NCBI GenBank assembly: GCA_024687125.1
Contig: JAILFA010000025.1
Location: 1-64,000 of the forward strand
Length of the DNA stretch: 64,000 nucleotides
Origin: Lachnospiraceae bacterium
GTDB taxonomy: Bacteria; Bacillota; Clostridia; Lachnospirales; Lachnospiraceae
Reading direction: 5' to 3'
Numbering within the stretch: position 1 is the stretch's first letter; each line of letters starts with the position of its first letter. The notes beneath the pieces were generated by a model. That model saw nothing but the letters and a program-made list of their open reading frames with translations. It was not told the origin of the DNA and did no database searches. This document shows, one piece after another, positions 31,957 through 40,523 of the stretch. A program made the position numbers and the translations under genes.

Positions 31957-32826
31957 TTATTCCGCTTCCTCTTCCTTGATTCCCGCGATGATATCCGTTA
32001 CCGCGGCTGCCCAGCGCTCTGCGGGCGCGTCGATCGGGAATTCCGCGTATTTTTTCTCCGGGCCGCCCGTGATCACGACCGAGTCATTGTCGATATGAAT
32101 CGTCTTCTTATACTTGTTGGCGATCAGCTCCTTCATCCGCTTGTCGGCTTCGGAGGAACGGGTATTCTGCTTGGCGATACCGGTGATGATGCCGTCGACA
32201 TTCGCGGAGTACGCGCGGAACAGACTCTGGATGTCGTCGATCGAATAGTAGTTGGAGGAATATACCCAGATGTCATAGCCCTTCTTGGTGAGGAAATGGA
32301 AGAGGGCGGGAACACCCTGGCGGATGCGCTCCTTGTGGCCTCTGCGCGGTTTTTCTACATTGGGATCGGACTCATCCCGGAAGATCACCTCGTCCAGGTC
32401 GAGCGTCACGCGTCGGTCATGCCTTGAGTTCTCGATCATGGCCGTGATGTCGGATTCCAGCGGCAGATTGACGATCTTGGCCGGAATACGCTTGATGCCC
32501 AGCTGCAGCGCCGCCGCCCAGCGGTGATGCCCGTTCAGCAGACGGTAGCCTTTCGGACTGAGCTTTTCGACGAACACCGGTTCTTCGAACGGATTCAGAC
32601 CGTTGCTGACGTTTTTTCGGATGGATTTCATATAATTGGAGATGATCCCGTAGTTGGGGCCGATATCGGGAAAGCAGAACTCGTCATCCGGATTGGGAAG
32701 CATGGAGCGGCAGTTCATCTTGCGCGTCAGCAGCCGCTCGAGCAGGCCTGCCCTGACCGGGATGGACACACCTTTCTGCTTTTCAACTTCAGCCTGGATA
32801 AAATCATCAAATTCCGTATTTGTCAT
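31957..32826 (-). CDS. ParB/Srx-like domain fused to a HAD phosphatase-like domain
   Basis: 289 residues. The N-terminal part (about 55-135) has P-V-F-V-E-K-L-S-P-K-G-Y-R-L-L-N-G-H-H-R-W-A-A-A-L-x-L-G, the G-x-H-R-x-x-A signature of the ParB/sulfiredoxin/serine-kinase fold; no helix-turn-helix of a chromosome-partition ParB follows. The C-terminal half is a HAD domain with T-L-D-L-D-E-V-I-F near residue 142 and W-V-Y-S-S as motif II. Combining a possible ATP/CTP-dependent kinase fold with a phosphatase suggests metabolite phosphorylation control, but this is inference. First gene of a two-gene minus operon. Confidence 0.75.
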   Translation of the reverse strand: MTNTEFDDFIQAEVEKQKGVSIPVRAGLLERLLTRKMNCRSMLPNPDDEFCFPDIGPNYGIISNYMKSIRKNVSNGLNPFEEPVFVEKLSPKGYRLLNGHHRWAAALQLGIKRIPAKIVNLPLESDITAMIENSRHDRRVTLDLDEVIFRDESDPNVEKPRRGHKERIRQGVPALFHFLTKKGYDIWVYSSNYYSIDDIQSLFRAYSANVDGIITGIAKQNTRSSEADKRMKELIANKYKKTIHIDNDSVVITGGPEKKYAEFPIDAPAERWAAAVTDIIAGIKEEEAE

Positions 32827-32942
32827 ATTGCAGTCCCTTTCCGTTCACGCAGGCAGGATCGCCGCGCATACAATAATCCTGACATCAATTATATATCAGT
32901 CCGGCACAAAAAGCATTCGAATTGAAGAGTCGCTTCCGAAAA

Positions 32943-33020
32943 CGCGGGTGAAAAATACCGCTGAAAATGCCTGTGAAATCGTCTTCGAAAAATTGCCTAT
33001 GAAAAATGCCGGTGAAACAT
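32943..33020. repeat. Degenerate 13-base tandem repeats
   Basis: Six TGAAAA-like cores at 32949, 32962, 32974, 32986, 33000 and 33013 with 12-14 base spacing, each followed by an (A)TGCC/TACC-like block. They fill most of the gap between the ParB-like operon and the glycosidase promoter. Confidence 0.45.
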
Positions 33021-33029
33021 CCCTGAACC

Positions 33030-33058
33030 TTGTCACACGGCACTTTTCCTGTTATATT
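33030..33058 (+). promoter_or_regulatory. Sigma-70-type promoter of the glycosidase operon
   Basis: TTGTCA (33030-33035), 17-base spacer, TATATT (33053-33058); the gene starts at 33118 after GGGGGAA. Confidence 0.65.
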
Positions 33059-33117
33059 TGGAACGTACGCGCACTCTGCGCAGGTGCGAAAATACGGAGT
33101 CTGAACAGGGGGAAAAG

Positions 33118-35586
33118 ATGCAGGCTGTCGATCTGGGTGAGAAGTGGACATTTCGCAGGGGATTCCTGGACAGTATCACGATGCTCGAAAAGGATCCGGG
33201 CACGGAGGTGAACCTGCCGCACGACGGCATGATCGGAACACCGGTATCGCCCGACGCTCCCGCGGGAGTGGACATGGGATACTTTACCGGGGGCCTGTCG
33301 AACTATACGAAGTATGTATTTATCCCCGGCGAGTGGAAAGGCGGATGCGTCGCTCTCCAGTTTGACGGGGCCATGATGAACGCGACTGTCGACGTCAACG
33401 GAAGCAAGGCAGCGCTCTGGCATAACGGCTACGCGCCGTACACAGTGGATCTGACGGATCTCGTGACATTCGGCGCGGAGAACCGGATCACGGTCAATGT
33501 CAATACGAGCATGCAGCCGAATTCGCGCTGGTACACCGGATCGGGTCTGTACCGCGGCGTAAAGCTGCTGCACGGTCCGCGTGTGCATATCGCCCCCGAC
33601 GGCGTCTTTTTGTATACCAAAGAGATCGCGGACGGCTGCGCGTTTCTCGAGGCGCTCGTCGAAGTAGAAAATGCAGGCCTCGGAAATCGGCTGGCCGAGG
33701 TGACGCTCACACTTTTCCCTGAAAACAGCGGCGAGGCGGCCGCCTGTACAAAACGCGTGATCCAGGTGGGACCGCGTTCCGCGGAGACGGCCAGGATGGC
33801 GTTCACGGTCCGGGAGCCGGTCCTCTGGGATGCGGAGCACCCGAATCTCTACCGGGTAACGGCCGCGGTCAGGAACCTCGGCGTCTACCGGACACATTTT
33901 GTCAGCGAGGAGCCTGCATCCGCAGATGAGCTGACAACGCTGTTCGGTATCCGCACGGTCTCCGCGGATCCCGTTCGGGGCCTTCTGATCAACGGAAAGA
34001 GCGTGAAACTCAGAGGAGGCTGCCTGCACCATGACAACGGCCTGCTGGGCTCCGTGACGACCCTCGGGATCGAGGAGAGAAAGATTGGAAAGCTGAAGGA
34101 GGCCGGCTTCAATGCTGTCCGCACGGCGCACAATCCGCCCTCATCCGCGCTGATCGAGGCCTGTGACAGACTTGGAATGTATGTTTTTGACGAGGCGTTT
34201 GACGCGTGGTCCATGGGAAAGCGCGGCGGCGACTACAGTCAGTTTTTCTCCTCCGACTGGGAACGGGATCTGACCGCGTTTGTGAGGCGGGACAGGACGC
34301 ATCCCTGCGTTATCCTGTGGTCTACGGGAAATGAGATCCCGGAGCGCGGCGGTCTGGGCGGCGGATACACAAGGTCGGCAGCGATCGCCGAAAAGATCCG
34401 CGCGCTCGACGGGACAAGGCCCGTCAGCAACGGCATCTGCTCGTTCTGGAGCGGGCTGGATGATGAGCTCGCCGCGGGACAGAATCAGGCCCAGAACGCC
34501 GGCGATGAGCGGGGGACGGATCTCTGGGAAAGGGGCACGGAGCCGTTCACGAACGGCCTGGATGTGGTCGGCTACAACTACATGGAGGACCTGTACGAGC
34601 ACGATCATGAACTGTTCCCGGACAGAGTCATCCTGGGCTCGGAGAATTTCCCCAAAGAGATCGGCTTTCGGTGGCCGCTGGTTGAAAGGCTGCCGTATGT
34701 GATCGGCGATTTCACCTGGACGGCCTGGGACTATCTGGGTGAAGCGGGGATCGGCAAGGCCGCGTATTTTGACCCGGAGGATCCTGATGCACCGCAGCAT
34801 CCGTGGGACCTCATGCCGCAGGAGACCTCGCCCTATCCGTGGAGGACCGCGAACGACGCGGACTTTGATATCACGGGGCGGATGCTGCCGCAGGGGGCCT
34901 ACCGGAGCGTCGTGTGGGGGAGTGAAAAGACATACCTCTACGCCATGCCGCCCGAGACCTTCGGCAAGCGCGAGCTTACGAGCATGTGGGGCTTTCCGGG
35001 CGTCCGTTCCTGCTGGAACTATCCGGGTGCTGCTGGGAAACCGGTCGAGCTGGTCGTCTTTTCCGGGGCCGAGGAGGTCGAGGTGCTGGTGAACGGTGAG
35101 AGCATCGGGAGAAAGCGGGTTACGGACGAGAGGCCGCTGCCGAAGAGTGTCCGCTTTGAGACGGTCTATCAGCCGGGGACGGTCACCGCGGTCAGTTACC
35201 GGGAGGGCAGAGAGGTCAGCCGGGACGAACTTGTGACTGCGGGAGAGGCGGCAGCAATCCGGCTGCTTCCGGAGACCCGCGAGGCGTGCGCCGACGGGCA
35301 GGATATGATCTTTGTGGGCATCGAGATCATCGACCGCCAGGGCCGAGTCGTACCGGACGCGGAGATCCCGCTTAGGGCCGCTGTGACAGGCAGCTGCACG
35401 ATCGCCGGCTTCGGATCGGCGAACCCCGTCACAGAGGAGGATTACACGGACGCGTCGGCCGTGACCTTCCGGGGGCGCGCCATGGTGATCCTGCGCTCCG
35501 GATATGAAGAGGGGAGCAGCAGGCTCGTCATCGAGGCGGAGGGGTTTGAACCGGCGGAGGAGACTTTTTCCTGCGAGGGGTCCTGA
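33118..35586 (+). CDS. Glycoside hydrolase family 2 enzyme
   Basis: 822 residues from ATG 33118 (GGGGGAA upstream). GH2 order is visible: sugar-binding jelly-roll domain (F-D-G-A-M-M-N-A-T-V-D-V-N-G), Ig-like domain, TIM barrel starting with R-G-G-C-L-H-H-D-N-G, general acid Glu in S-T-G-N-E-I-P near residue 406, nucleophile Glu in L-G-S-E-N-F-P near 507, then D-F-T-W-T-A-W-D-Y-L-G-E. A C-terminal domain with V-L-V-N-G-E-S-I-G-R-K closes it. No signal peptide, so it acts on imported glycosides. The linkage could be beta-galactoside or another; the downstream dehydrogenases and lactonase suggest oxidation of the freed sugar. Confidence 0.9.
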   Translation: MQAVDLGEKWTFRRGFLDSITMLEKDPGTEVNLPHDGMIGTPVSPDAPAGVDMGYFTGGLSNYTKYVFIPGEWKGGCVALQFDGAMMNATVDVNGSKAALWHNGYAPYTVDLTDLVTFGAENRITVNVNTSMQPNSRWYTGSGLYRGVKLLHGPRVHIAPDGVFLYTKEIADGCAFLEALVEVENAGLGNRLAEVTLTLFPENSGEAAACTKRVIQVGPRSAETARMAFTVREPVLWDAEHPNLYRVTAAVRNLGVYRTHFVSEEPASADELTTLFGIRTVSADPVRGLLINGKSVKLRGGCLHHDNGLLGSVTTLGIEERKIGKLKEAGFNAVRTAHNPPSSALIEACDRLGMYVFDEAFDAWSMGKRGGDYSQFFSSDWERDLTAFVRRDRTHPCVILWSTGNEIPERGGLGGGYTRSAAIAEKIRALDGTRPVSNGICSFWSGLDDELAAGQNQAQNAGDERGTDLWERGTEPFTNGLDVVGYNYMEDLYEHDHELFPDRVILGSENFPKEIGFRWPLVERLPYVIGDFTWTAWDYLGEAGIGKAAYFDPEDPDAPQHPWDLMPQETSPYPWRTANDADFDITGRMLPQGAYRSVVWGSEKTYLYAMPPETFGKRELTSMWGFPGVRSCWNYPGAAGKPVELVVFSGAEEVEVLVNGESIGRKRVTDERPLPKSVRFETVYQPGTVTAVSYREGREVSRDELVTAGEAAAIRLLPETREACADGQDMIFVGIEIIDRQGRVVPDAEIPLRAAVTGSCTIAGFGSANPVTEEDYTDASAVTFRGRAMVILRSGYEEGSSRLVIEAEGFEPAEETFSCEGS

Positions 35587-35625
35587 AACGGACCCGGCGG
35601 GCAGCAGTAATAAAGGAGGATCGGC

Positions 35626-36831
35626 ATGATCGTCAAGGGAACCTATTTTCAGAATGACGCGGAGCGTCCTCTGGTATACGGGGATGTAGAAATTGAAAAT
35701 GTAAAGAGACAGCGTCTCAAAGGGGAGCCGCTCAAGGAGGGCATCCTCTGCGAGCCCGTCATGGTTGGGTTCTGCGGTACCGATAACGAACTGATGAACA
35801 TGGGGAGCAAAGGCCTCATGGGACCGAAATTTCCCCCGGGGAAGAACCGGCTGATCAACGGACATGAGGGGATCGTGTGGGTGCCCTCGGAAAACCGCTT
35901 TGCCATCGTCCTGATCCGCGGCGGCGACAGCTACGACCCCACGAGATACACGGAGGACGAGACCTATTTCGAGTACGGCTGCGATCAGGCGGACGGCCTG
36001 TTCGCGGACAAACAGTATTTCCACCCCGACATGCTGCTGCGGATCCCGGACGGCTATGTGCACGACGGGCGGCTGGATCTGTCCTTCGCCAAAAAGATGG
36101 TGTTTCCGGATCCCTTTGCCTGCATGCTGTTCCAGCTCGAACGCATGGAGGACATGGGGAGTGCCCACAATTTCCGGCGCTGCATGAAAAAGTATAAGTG
36201 TGATGAGACTGAGGCCCGCCGGATCGCGAAGGAGGAGATCTTCGAGCGCACGGTGATCTTCGGCCTCGGGACGACCGGGATGTTCATCGGCGACCTGATC
36301 GCGAGGAACCATAAGGACAGCAGGATCCTGTTCATCGCCCGCAGCCCGGAGGATTCCGAAAAGGTGCGGTTCGCGGTCGAAAACTCCGGCGCGGACTACC
36401 TGCGCAACGATTTTGACAGTGAGGACGACCTCGCCCGGGCGATCGTAGAAAAACTCGGCGGCAGAGCCACCACGTTCATCGGCGTCAGCGGTACCAATGT
36501 AGAACATCGGATCGCCTTTGAGAAAAAGGTGCTCGGCTGCAACGGCCTGTACAACAGCTTTTCTCTGGGACCGCGGATCGAATTCGACACCATGCCGTTC
36601 GGCTTTGAGAATCACCTGATCATCGCCTCCATCAACTTCCGGCAGGATCATATGGAGAAAGCGATCAGCCTCCTCGCGGAGAGCAATTATGACCGGATCG
36701 TCAGACTGATCGACCGCGAAGAGTTCGCGAAGGACCCGATCGACGCCTATAAGAACAGGATCTATTCCAAGAGCGCGCCCATGAAGACCGCGGTCATCTG
36801 GAATGAGAAATACATCGACACCACGAGGTAA
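35626..36831 (+). CDS. Glucose-dehydrogenase-like zinc MDR oxidoreductase
   Basis: 401 residues, AAAGGAGG upstream. Medium-chain dehydrogenase features: catalytic zinc Cys in V-G-F-C-G-T-D-N-E near residue 50, G-H-E-G near 83, and a Rossmann dinucleotide motif V-I-F-G-L-G-T-T-G-M near 210. The early F-C-G-T-D and the general length resemble glucose/galactose dehydrogenases of archaea and some Firmicutes rather than alcohol dehydrogenases. Expected product is an aldonolactone, which the amidohydrolase two genes later could open. Six bases separate it from the next dehydrogenase gene. Confidence 0.8.
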   Translation: MIVKGTYFQNDAERPLVYGDVEIENVKRQRLKGEPLKEGILCEPVMVGFCGTDNELMNMGSKGLMGPKFPPGKNRLINGHEGIVWVPSENRFAIVLIRGGDSYDPTRYTEDETYFEYGCDQADGLFADKQYFHPDMLLRIPDGYVHDGRLDLSFAKKMVFPDPFACMLFQLERMEDMGSAHNFRRCMKKYKCDETEARRIAKEEIFERTVIFGLGTTGMFIGDLIARNHKDSRILFIARSPEDSEKVRFAVENSGADYLRNDFDSEDDLARAIVEKLGGRATTFIGVSGTNVEHRIAFEKKVLGCNGLYNSFSLGPRIEFDTMPFGFENHLIIASINFRQDHMEKAISLLAESNYDRIVRLIDREEFAKDPIDAYKNRIYSKSAPMKTAVIWNEKYIDTTR

Positions 36832-36836
36832 GGAAG

Positions 36837-37850
36837 ATGAAGACAGTACTGATCGACAAGCCGTTTGAGATCCGCGTCACGGACACGGAAAAACCGGTCC
36901 CCGCGGAGGGAGAGGCACTCCTCAAGGTCCTCTACGGCGGCATCTGCGGCGCAGATGTGGCCAGCTACACGGGAAACCAGCCGTTCACGACCTATCCCAG
37001 GATTCCCGGACACGAGTTCAGCGCCGAGATCATCACGATCCCCGATAACGACAGGGGTCTGAAGCCGGGCGATGTCGTGACCTGCAACCCGTATTTCAAC
37101 TGCGGCACCTGCTATTCCTGCCGCAGAGGCTTTGTGAACTGCTGCACTGACAATCAGACCATGGGCGTGCAGCGTGACGGCGCCTTCCGCGAGTATATCG
37201 TGATGCCCGTGGAACGCATCTATCCCGGCAGGGGACTGTCCGCAAAGGAGCTCGCGCTGGTCGAACCTTTTACGATCGGATGGCACGCGCTGCACAGGAC
37301 CGCTGTAAAAAAAGGCGATAAAGTCCTCGTCGTCGGCGCGGGACCGATCGGCCTCTTTGCCCTGATCTCGGCTGTCGCGCAGGGGGCTGAGGTGTACTCG
37401 GCCGACGTGCTGGACGGCAGGCTGGAAAAGGCAAAACGCTTCGGCGCCGCCGGCGTCATCAACAGCGCAAAGACAGACATTGTCAAAGAGGCCATGAACA
37501 TCACGAACGGCGACGGTTTTGATGTCTGCGTAGAAGCCTGCGGACTGTCTGTGACGTTCCTGAACTGCATCGACTGCGCGGCGTTTGCCGGCAACATCAT
37601 CCTGATCGGCAACGGCAAAAAGGAGACCACATTCCTGCACTCGGTCCTGCTCAAAAAGGAGCTCAACGTGTTCGGCAGCAGGAATTCCTATCCCGATGAT
37701 TTTCAGTCGGTGATCGACCTGATCGCTTCGGGCAGCGTGCCTGTCCTGGATATGGTCAGCGAAGTCTACCCCGTGGACCGCGCGGATGAGGCATTCAAGG
37801 CGCTCGCCGCCAACGACGGGAGCCTTGCCAAGGTTCTGATCGAGATGTAG
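36837..37850 (+). CDS. Zinc-dependent alcohol/sorbitol-type dehydrogenase
   Basis: 337 residues. Catalytic zinc ligands Cys in G-G-I-C-G-A-D near residue 38 and G-H-E near 60; structural zinc site C-G-T-C-Y-S-C-R-R-G-F-V-N-C-C near 90-104; Rossmann motif V-G-A-G-P-I-G near 167. It resembles L-threonine/sorbitol/galactitol dehydrogenases and would oxidise a secondary alcohol of a polyol or sugar acid with NAD+. Within the operon it may act after or parallel to the glucose-dehydrogenase-like enzyme. Confidence 0.88.
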   Translation: MKTVLIDKPFEIRVTDTEKPVPAEGEALLKVLYGGICGADVASYTGNQPFTTYPRIPGHEFSAEIITIPDNDRGLKPGDVVTCNPYFNCGTCYSCRRGFVNCCTDNQTMGVQRDGAFREYIVMPVERIYPGRGLSAKELALVEPFTIGWHALHRTAVKKGDKVLVVGAGPIGLFALISAVAQGAEVYSADVLDGRLEKAKRFGAAGVINSAKTDIVKEAMNITNGDGFDVCVEACGLSVTFLNCIDCAAFAGNIILIGNGKKETTFLHSVLLKKELNVFGSRNSYPDDFQSVIDLIASGSVPVLDMVSEVYPVDRADEAFKALAANDGSLAKVLIEM

Positions 37851-37871
37851 AAAGACGCAGAGGGAGAGATA

Positions 37872-38750
37872 ATGGACTGTATCAGGATCGATGCGCATGT
37901 GCATCTCTGGGAAAAGCAGGACGGTCTGATCGACGGAAAACGCGTTTTCGGGATTGGCGGCGGAAAGTCCGATTTCCTGGGGGAAGTGCGCCAGATGATG
38001 CCTCCCTTTATGGAGGACGACAGAAACACCTGTGAGCGCCTGATCGCGAGTATGGACTACGCCCGCGTGAACGGCGCCGTCATCACGCAGGAATACATGG
38101 ACGGGAACCAGGATACGTACCTGCTTGCGGCCAGGGCCAAATATCCGGACCGCATCCGGATCTGCTCCCTGTACTGGGAAAATGCCGATTTTCGGACGGA
38201 AGGCTTCGACGGCATCAAGATCTGCGCGGGGCGGCTTAAGAACCAGGATCTCACCGCGCACATGCCGGTGTTTCGTGCGGCACAGGAGGCGGGGCTTTTC
38301 GTGGGACTCGACCTCGCGGACGGCGACGCGCAGACGGCTTCTCTCGCGGAGGTCATTGCCGAGTGTCCGGATCTGCGGATGGCCATTGGGCACTTTGGGA
38401 TGGTGACGACCGAGGGCTGGGAAAAGCAGATCGAGCTCGCGGTGAACCCCAATGTGTACATCGAGAGCGGCGGGCTTACCTGGCTCTTTAACAAGGAGTT
38501 CTATCCCTTCCCTTCCGCGGTCGAGGCGATCAGGACCGCCGCGTCGATCTGCGGCATGGACAAGCTCATGTGGGGGTCGGACTATCCCAGGACCCTGACC
38601 GAGATCACATATCCCATGTCAACCCGCTTTATCGAGGAGACAGAGCGCCTCACAGATGAGGAAAAGAGGGCGTTCCTGGGCGGAAACGCCATGCGGTTCT
38701 ATGGTTTTGACTTTACCGGGCCGATGCCCGTGATCGACAACATGCTGTAA
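37872..38750 (+). CDS. Amidohydrolase-2 family lactonase-like protein
   Basis: 292 residues, beginning R-I-D-A-H-V-H-L-W, the metal-binding H-x-H of the amidohydrolase superfamily and typical of COG3618 proteins such as L-fuconolactonase and L-rhamnono-lactonase. Other landmarks: I-G-H-F-G near residue 175 and W-G-S-D-Y-P-R near 235 with the catalytic Asp. It probably hydrolyses a sugar lactone. GAGGGAGAG lies upstream. The order GH2, sugar dehydrogenase, polyol dehydrogenase, lactonase suggests a non-phosphorylating oxidation route. Confidence 0.85.
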   Translation: MDCIRIDAHVHLWEKQDGLIDGKRVFGIGGGKSDFLGEVRQMMPPFMEDDRNTCERLIASMDYARVNGAVITQEYMDGNQDTYLLAARAKYPDRIRICSLYWENADFRTEGFDGIKICAGRLKNQDLTAHMPVFRAAQEAGLFVGLDLADGDAQTASLAEVIAECPDLRMAIGHFGMVTTEGWEKQIELAVNPNVYIESGGLTWLFNKEFYPFPSAVEAIRTAASICGMDKLMWGSDYPRTLTEITYPMSTRFIEETERLTDEEKRAFLGGNAMRFYGFDFTGPMPVIDNML

Positions 38751-38762
38751 AGGGAGCGGACA

Positions 38763-39545
38763 ATGACACTGGAGGCATACACAAATCCGGATTTCACCTG
38801 GCCCAAGAAGCTCCTGTTCTACGCGGCGGCGCTTCTGGGGGTGATCCTGTGCGATCTGATCCTGTGGGGCTGGAGCCGGGTCCGCGGAGGCAGAGACGAT
38901 GAGGATCACTTCACAGACCTGCTTAACAGGTTTTATGAGCTCGTGATCTCCGCGACCTCGGTCATGTCGTTTGCGTGTGCCTATGTCGTGCTGAACCATG
39001 TGTATACGCTTTATCGGGGCAGCGCGGACAGCGAATTCATGGAGTGGTTCCTGTATGTCTGGGAGAACTGGAAGGATTTTGCCCTGCTTCTCCTGATCTG
39101 CCTTTCGTGCATCGCCAACACGGTACTGGACAGACTCATCATCCCGCTGCGGGGGATCACCCGGGAAGAGATCGGTGTGATCCGGATGCTCGGGATGTTC
39201 TACGCGATCATCGCGCTGGTCTGCTTCAATGTGATCGGGGACGCGAGTGAATACAGTCCGGTCATGATGTACTACCTGGGACTGATGGTCGGCAGATTCG
39301 TGTACTTCGATGCCTCCTTCCGGGATTTTCTGCAGGCGATGAAGAACATGTTCCTGAACCTGCCGATGCTGCTGATGGGCCTGACACTGGCGGGCCTGCT
39401 CAGCTTTATGGGATTCAGCATGGAATTTCTGCTCGAGCGGAACTACTATATCGTCGGTGTTTTCTACACGCATCTTTTCCTGCTCGCGGCAGTCTTTGTG
39501 ATCCATATCTGTCAGCTGATCTATTTCAGGATCCGCAGGCGGTAA
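38763..39545 (+). CDS. Multi-pass membrane protein of unknown function
   Basis: 260 residues with about six hydrophobic segments: near residues 17-37 (L-L-F-Y-A-A-A-L-L-G-V), 62-80, 96-120, 138-160, 195-215 and 228-250. A charged loop R-V-R-G-G-R-D-D-E-D-H follows the first. The ribosome site is GGGAG and the gene starts 12 bases after the lactonase, so it may be the last gene of that operon and could be a transporter part, but no transporter family is recognised. Confidence 0.7.
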   Translation: MTLEAYTNPDFTWPKKLLFYAAALLGVILCDLILWGWSRVRGGRDDEDHFTDLLNRFYELVISATSVMSFACAYVVLNHVYTLYRGSADSEFMEWFLYVWENWKDFALLLLICLSCIANTVLDRLIIPLRGITREEIGVIRMLGMFYAIIALVCFNVIGDASEYSPVMMYYLGLMVGRFVYFDASFRDFLQAMKNMFLNLPMLLMGLTLAGLLSFMGFSMEFLLERNYYIVGVFYTHLFLLAAVFVIHICQLIYFRIRRR

Positions 39546-39577
39546 AGATATATCTGCAAACACGGAAAGGGGTAAAA

Positions 39578-40510
39578 ATGAGCGAAGCACAGGAACGTAC
39601 CGAAGGCCAGTCCATGAAGGATTTTGAGGGAGAGATCGAGCATTCCTTCCGGAAGATCAGTGAGGGGAACATTCTCACAGGGACCGTGATCGGCGTGACC
39701 GATACCGAGGTCCTCGTCGATATCAAGTACTACACGCAGGGGGTCATCCCGGCTGCCGAATACTCGTCCGATCCGAAGTTTTCCATCCGTCACGACGTGA
39801 ACATCGGAGACGAGATCGAAGCGACCGTCACCAAAACGGACGACGGCCACGGCAATATCCTGCTGTCCAGGAAAAAGGCGAGCGATGTTCTGGTCTGGGA
39901 CAGGCTCACGGAGTATAAAAAGAACGCGGCGGAATTCAATGTCCGCGTGGACTCGGCCGTCAAGGGCGGCGTGGTGGCCTTTCTCGAGGACACCCGCGGG
40001 TTCATCCCGGCTTCCAAGCTCGCACTCTCTTTTGTCGAAGAGGGCGACCTCGCCTCCTATGTCGGAAAGACCATTAAGGTGCGCGTCGCGGACGTGGATG
40101 CCGAAAAGAAAAAGCTCATCCTCTCCGCCAAAGAGATCCTCAGGGAGCAGGCGGACAAGGACCGCGCAGCCAAGGTCTCCAATGTCAAGGTCGGCCTCGT
40201 GACCGAGGGCACCGTGGAGAGCATCAAGGATTACGGGGCGTTTGTGGATATCGGCGAAGGACTCTCGGGCCTGCTGCATATCTCCCAGATCCCTTCGGAA
40301 AAGAGACTGCGCTATCCCGGCGATGTGCTCAAGGTCGGTCAGCGCGTCAAGGTCAAGGTCACTCAGATCAAGGACGGAAAGCTGTCGCTGAGCATGAAGG
40401 CGGCGGAGGAGATCCCGCCGGAGGAGGTGAGCGAGGAACTGGCCGAATACAGCAGTGACGGCGAGGCCACGACTTCCCTCGGCGACCTGCTGAAAAAAGC
40501 GGGATTCTGA
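39578..40510 (+). CDS. S1-domain RNA-binding protein (ribosomal S1-like)
   Basis: 310 residues with three S1 repeats: about 30-100 (G-N-I-L-T-G-T-V-I-G-V), 115-185 (V-K-G-G-V-V-A-F-L-E-D-T-R-G-F-I-P-A-S), and 200-270 (G-T-V-E-S-I-K-D-Y-G-A-F-V-D-I-G-E-G-L-S-G-L-L-H-I-S). The acidic N- and C-termini are probably disordered. It has the usual size of the truncated S1-like proteins of Clostridia, which bind mRNA on or off the ribosome. AAAGGGG precedes the ATG. Confidence 0.88.
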   Translation: MSEAQERTEGQSMKDFEGEIEHSFRKISEGNILTGTVIGVTDTEVLVDIKYYTQGVIPAAEYSSDPKFSIRHDVNIGDEIEATVTKTDDGHGNILLSRKKASDVLVWDRLTEYKKNAAEFNVRVDSAVKGGVVAFLEDTRGFIPASKLALSFVEEGDLASYVGKTIKVRVADVDAEKKKLILSAKEILREQADKDRAAKVSNVKVGLVTEGTVESIKDYGAFVDIGEGLSGLLHISQIPSEKRLRYPGDVLKVGQRVKVKVTQIKDGKLSLSMKAAEEIPPEEVSEELAEYSSDGEATTSLGDLLKKAGF

Positions 40511-40523
40511 AAGGACAGCCTAA

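Noticed and set aside
31957-32826. Chromosome partition ParB
   Set aside because: Lacks the central helix-turn-helix and ParA partner; the fold is followed by a HAD domain instead.
34141-36651. 836-codon open frame on the minus strand opposite the GH2 and dehydrogenase genes
   Set aside because: It is antisense to clear genes with catalytic motifs and arises from their GC-rich codon use; its translation is His/Arg/Asp-rich with no domain.
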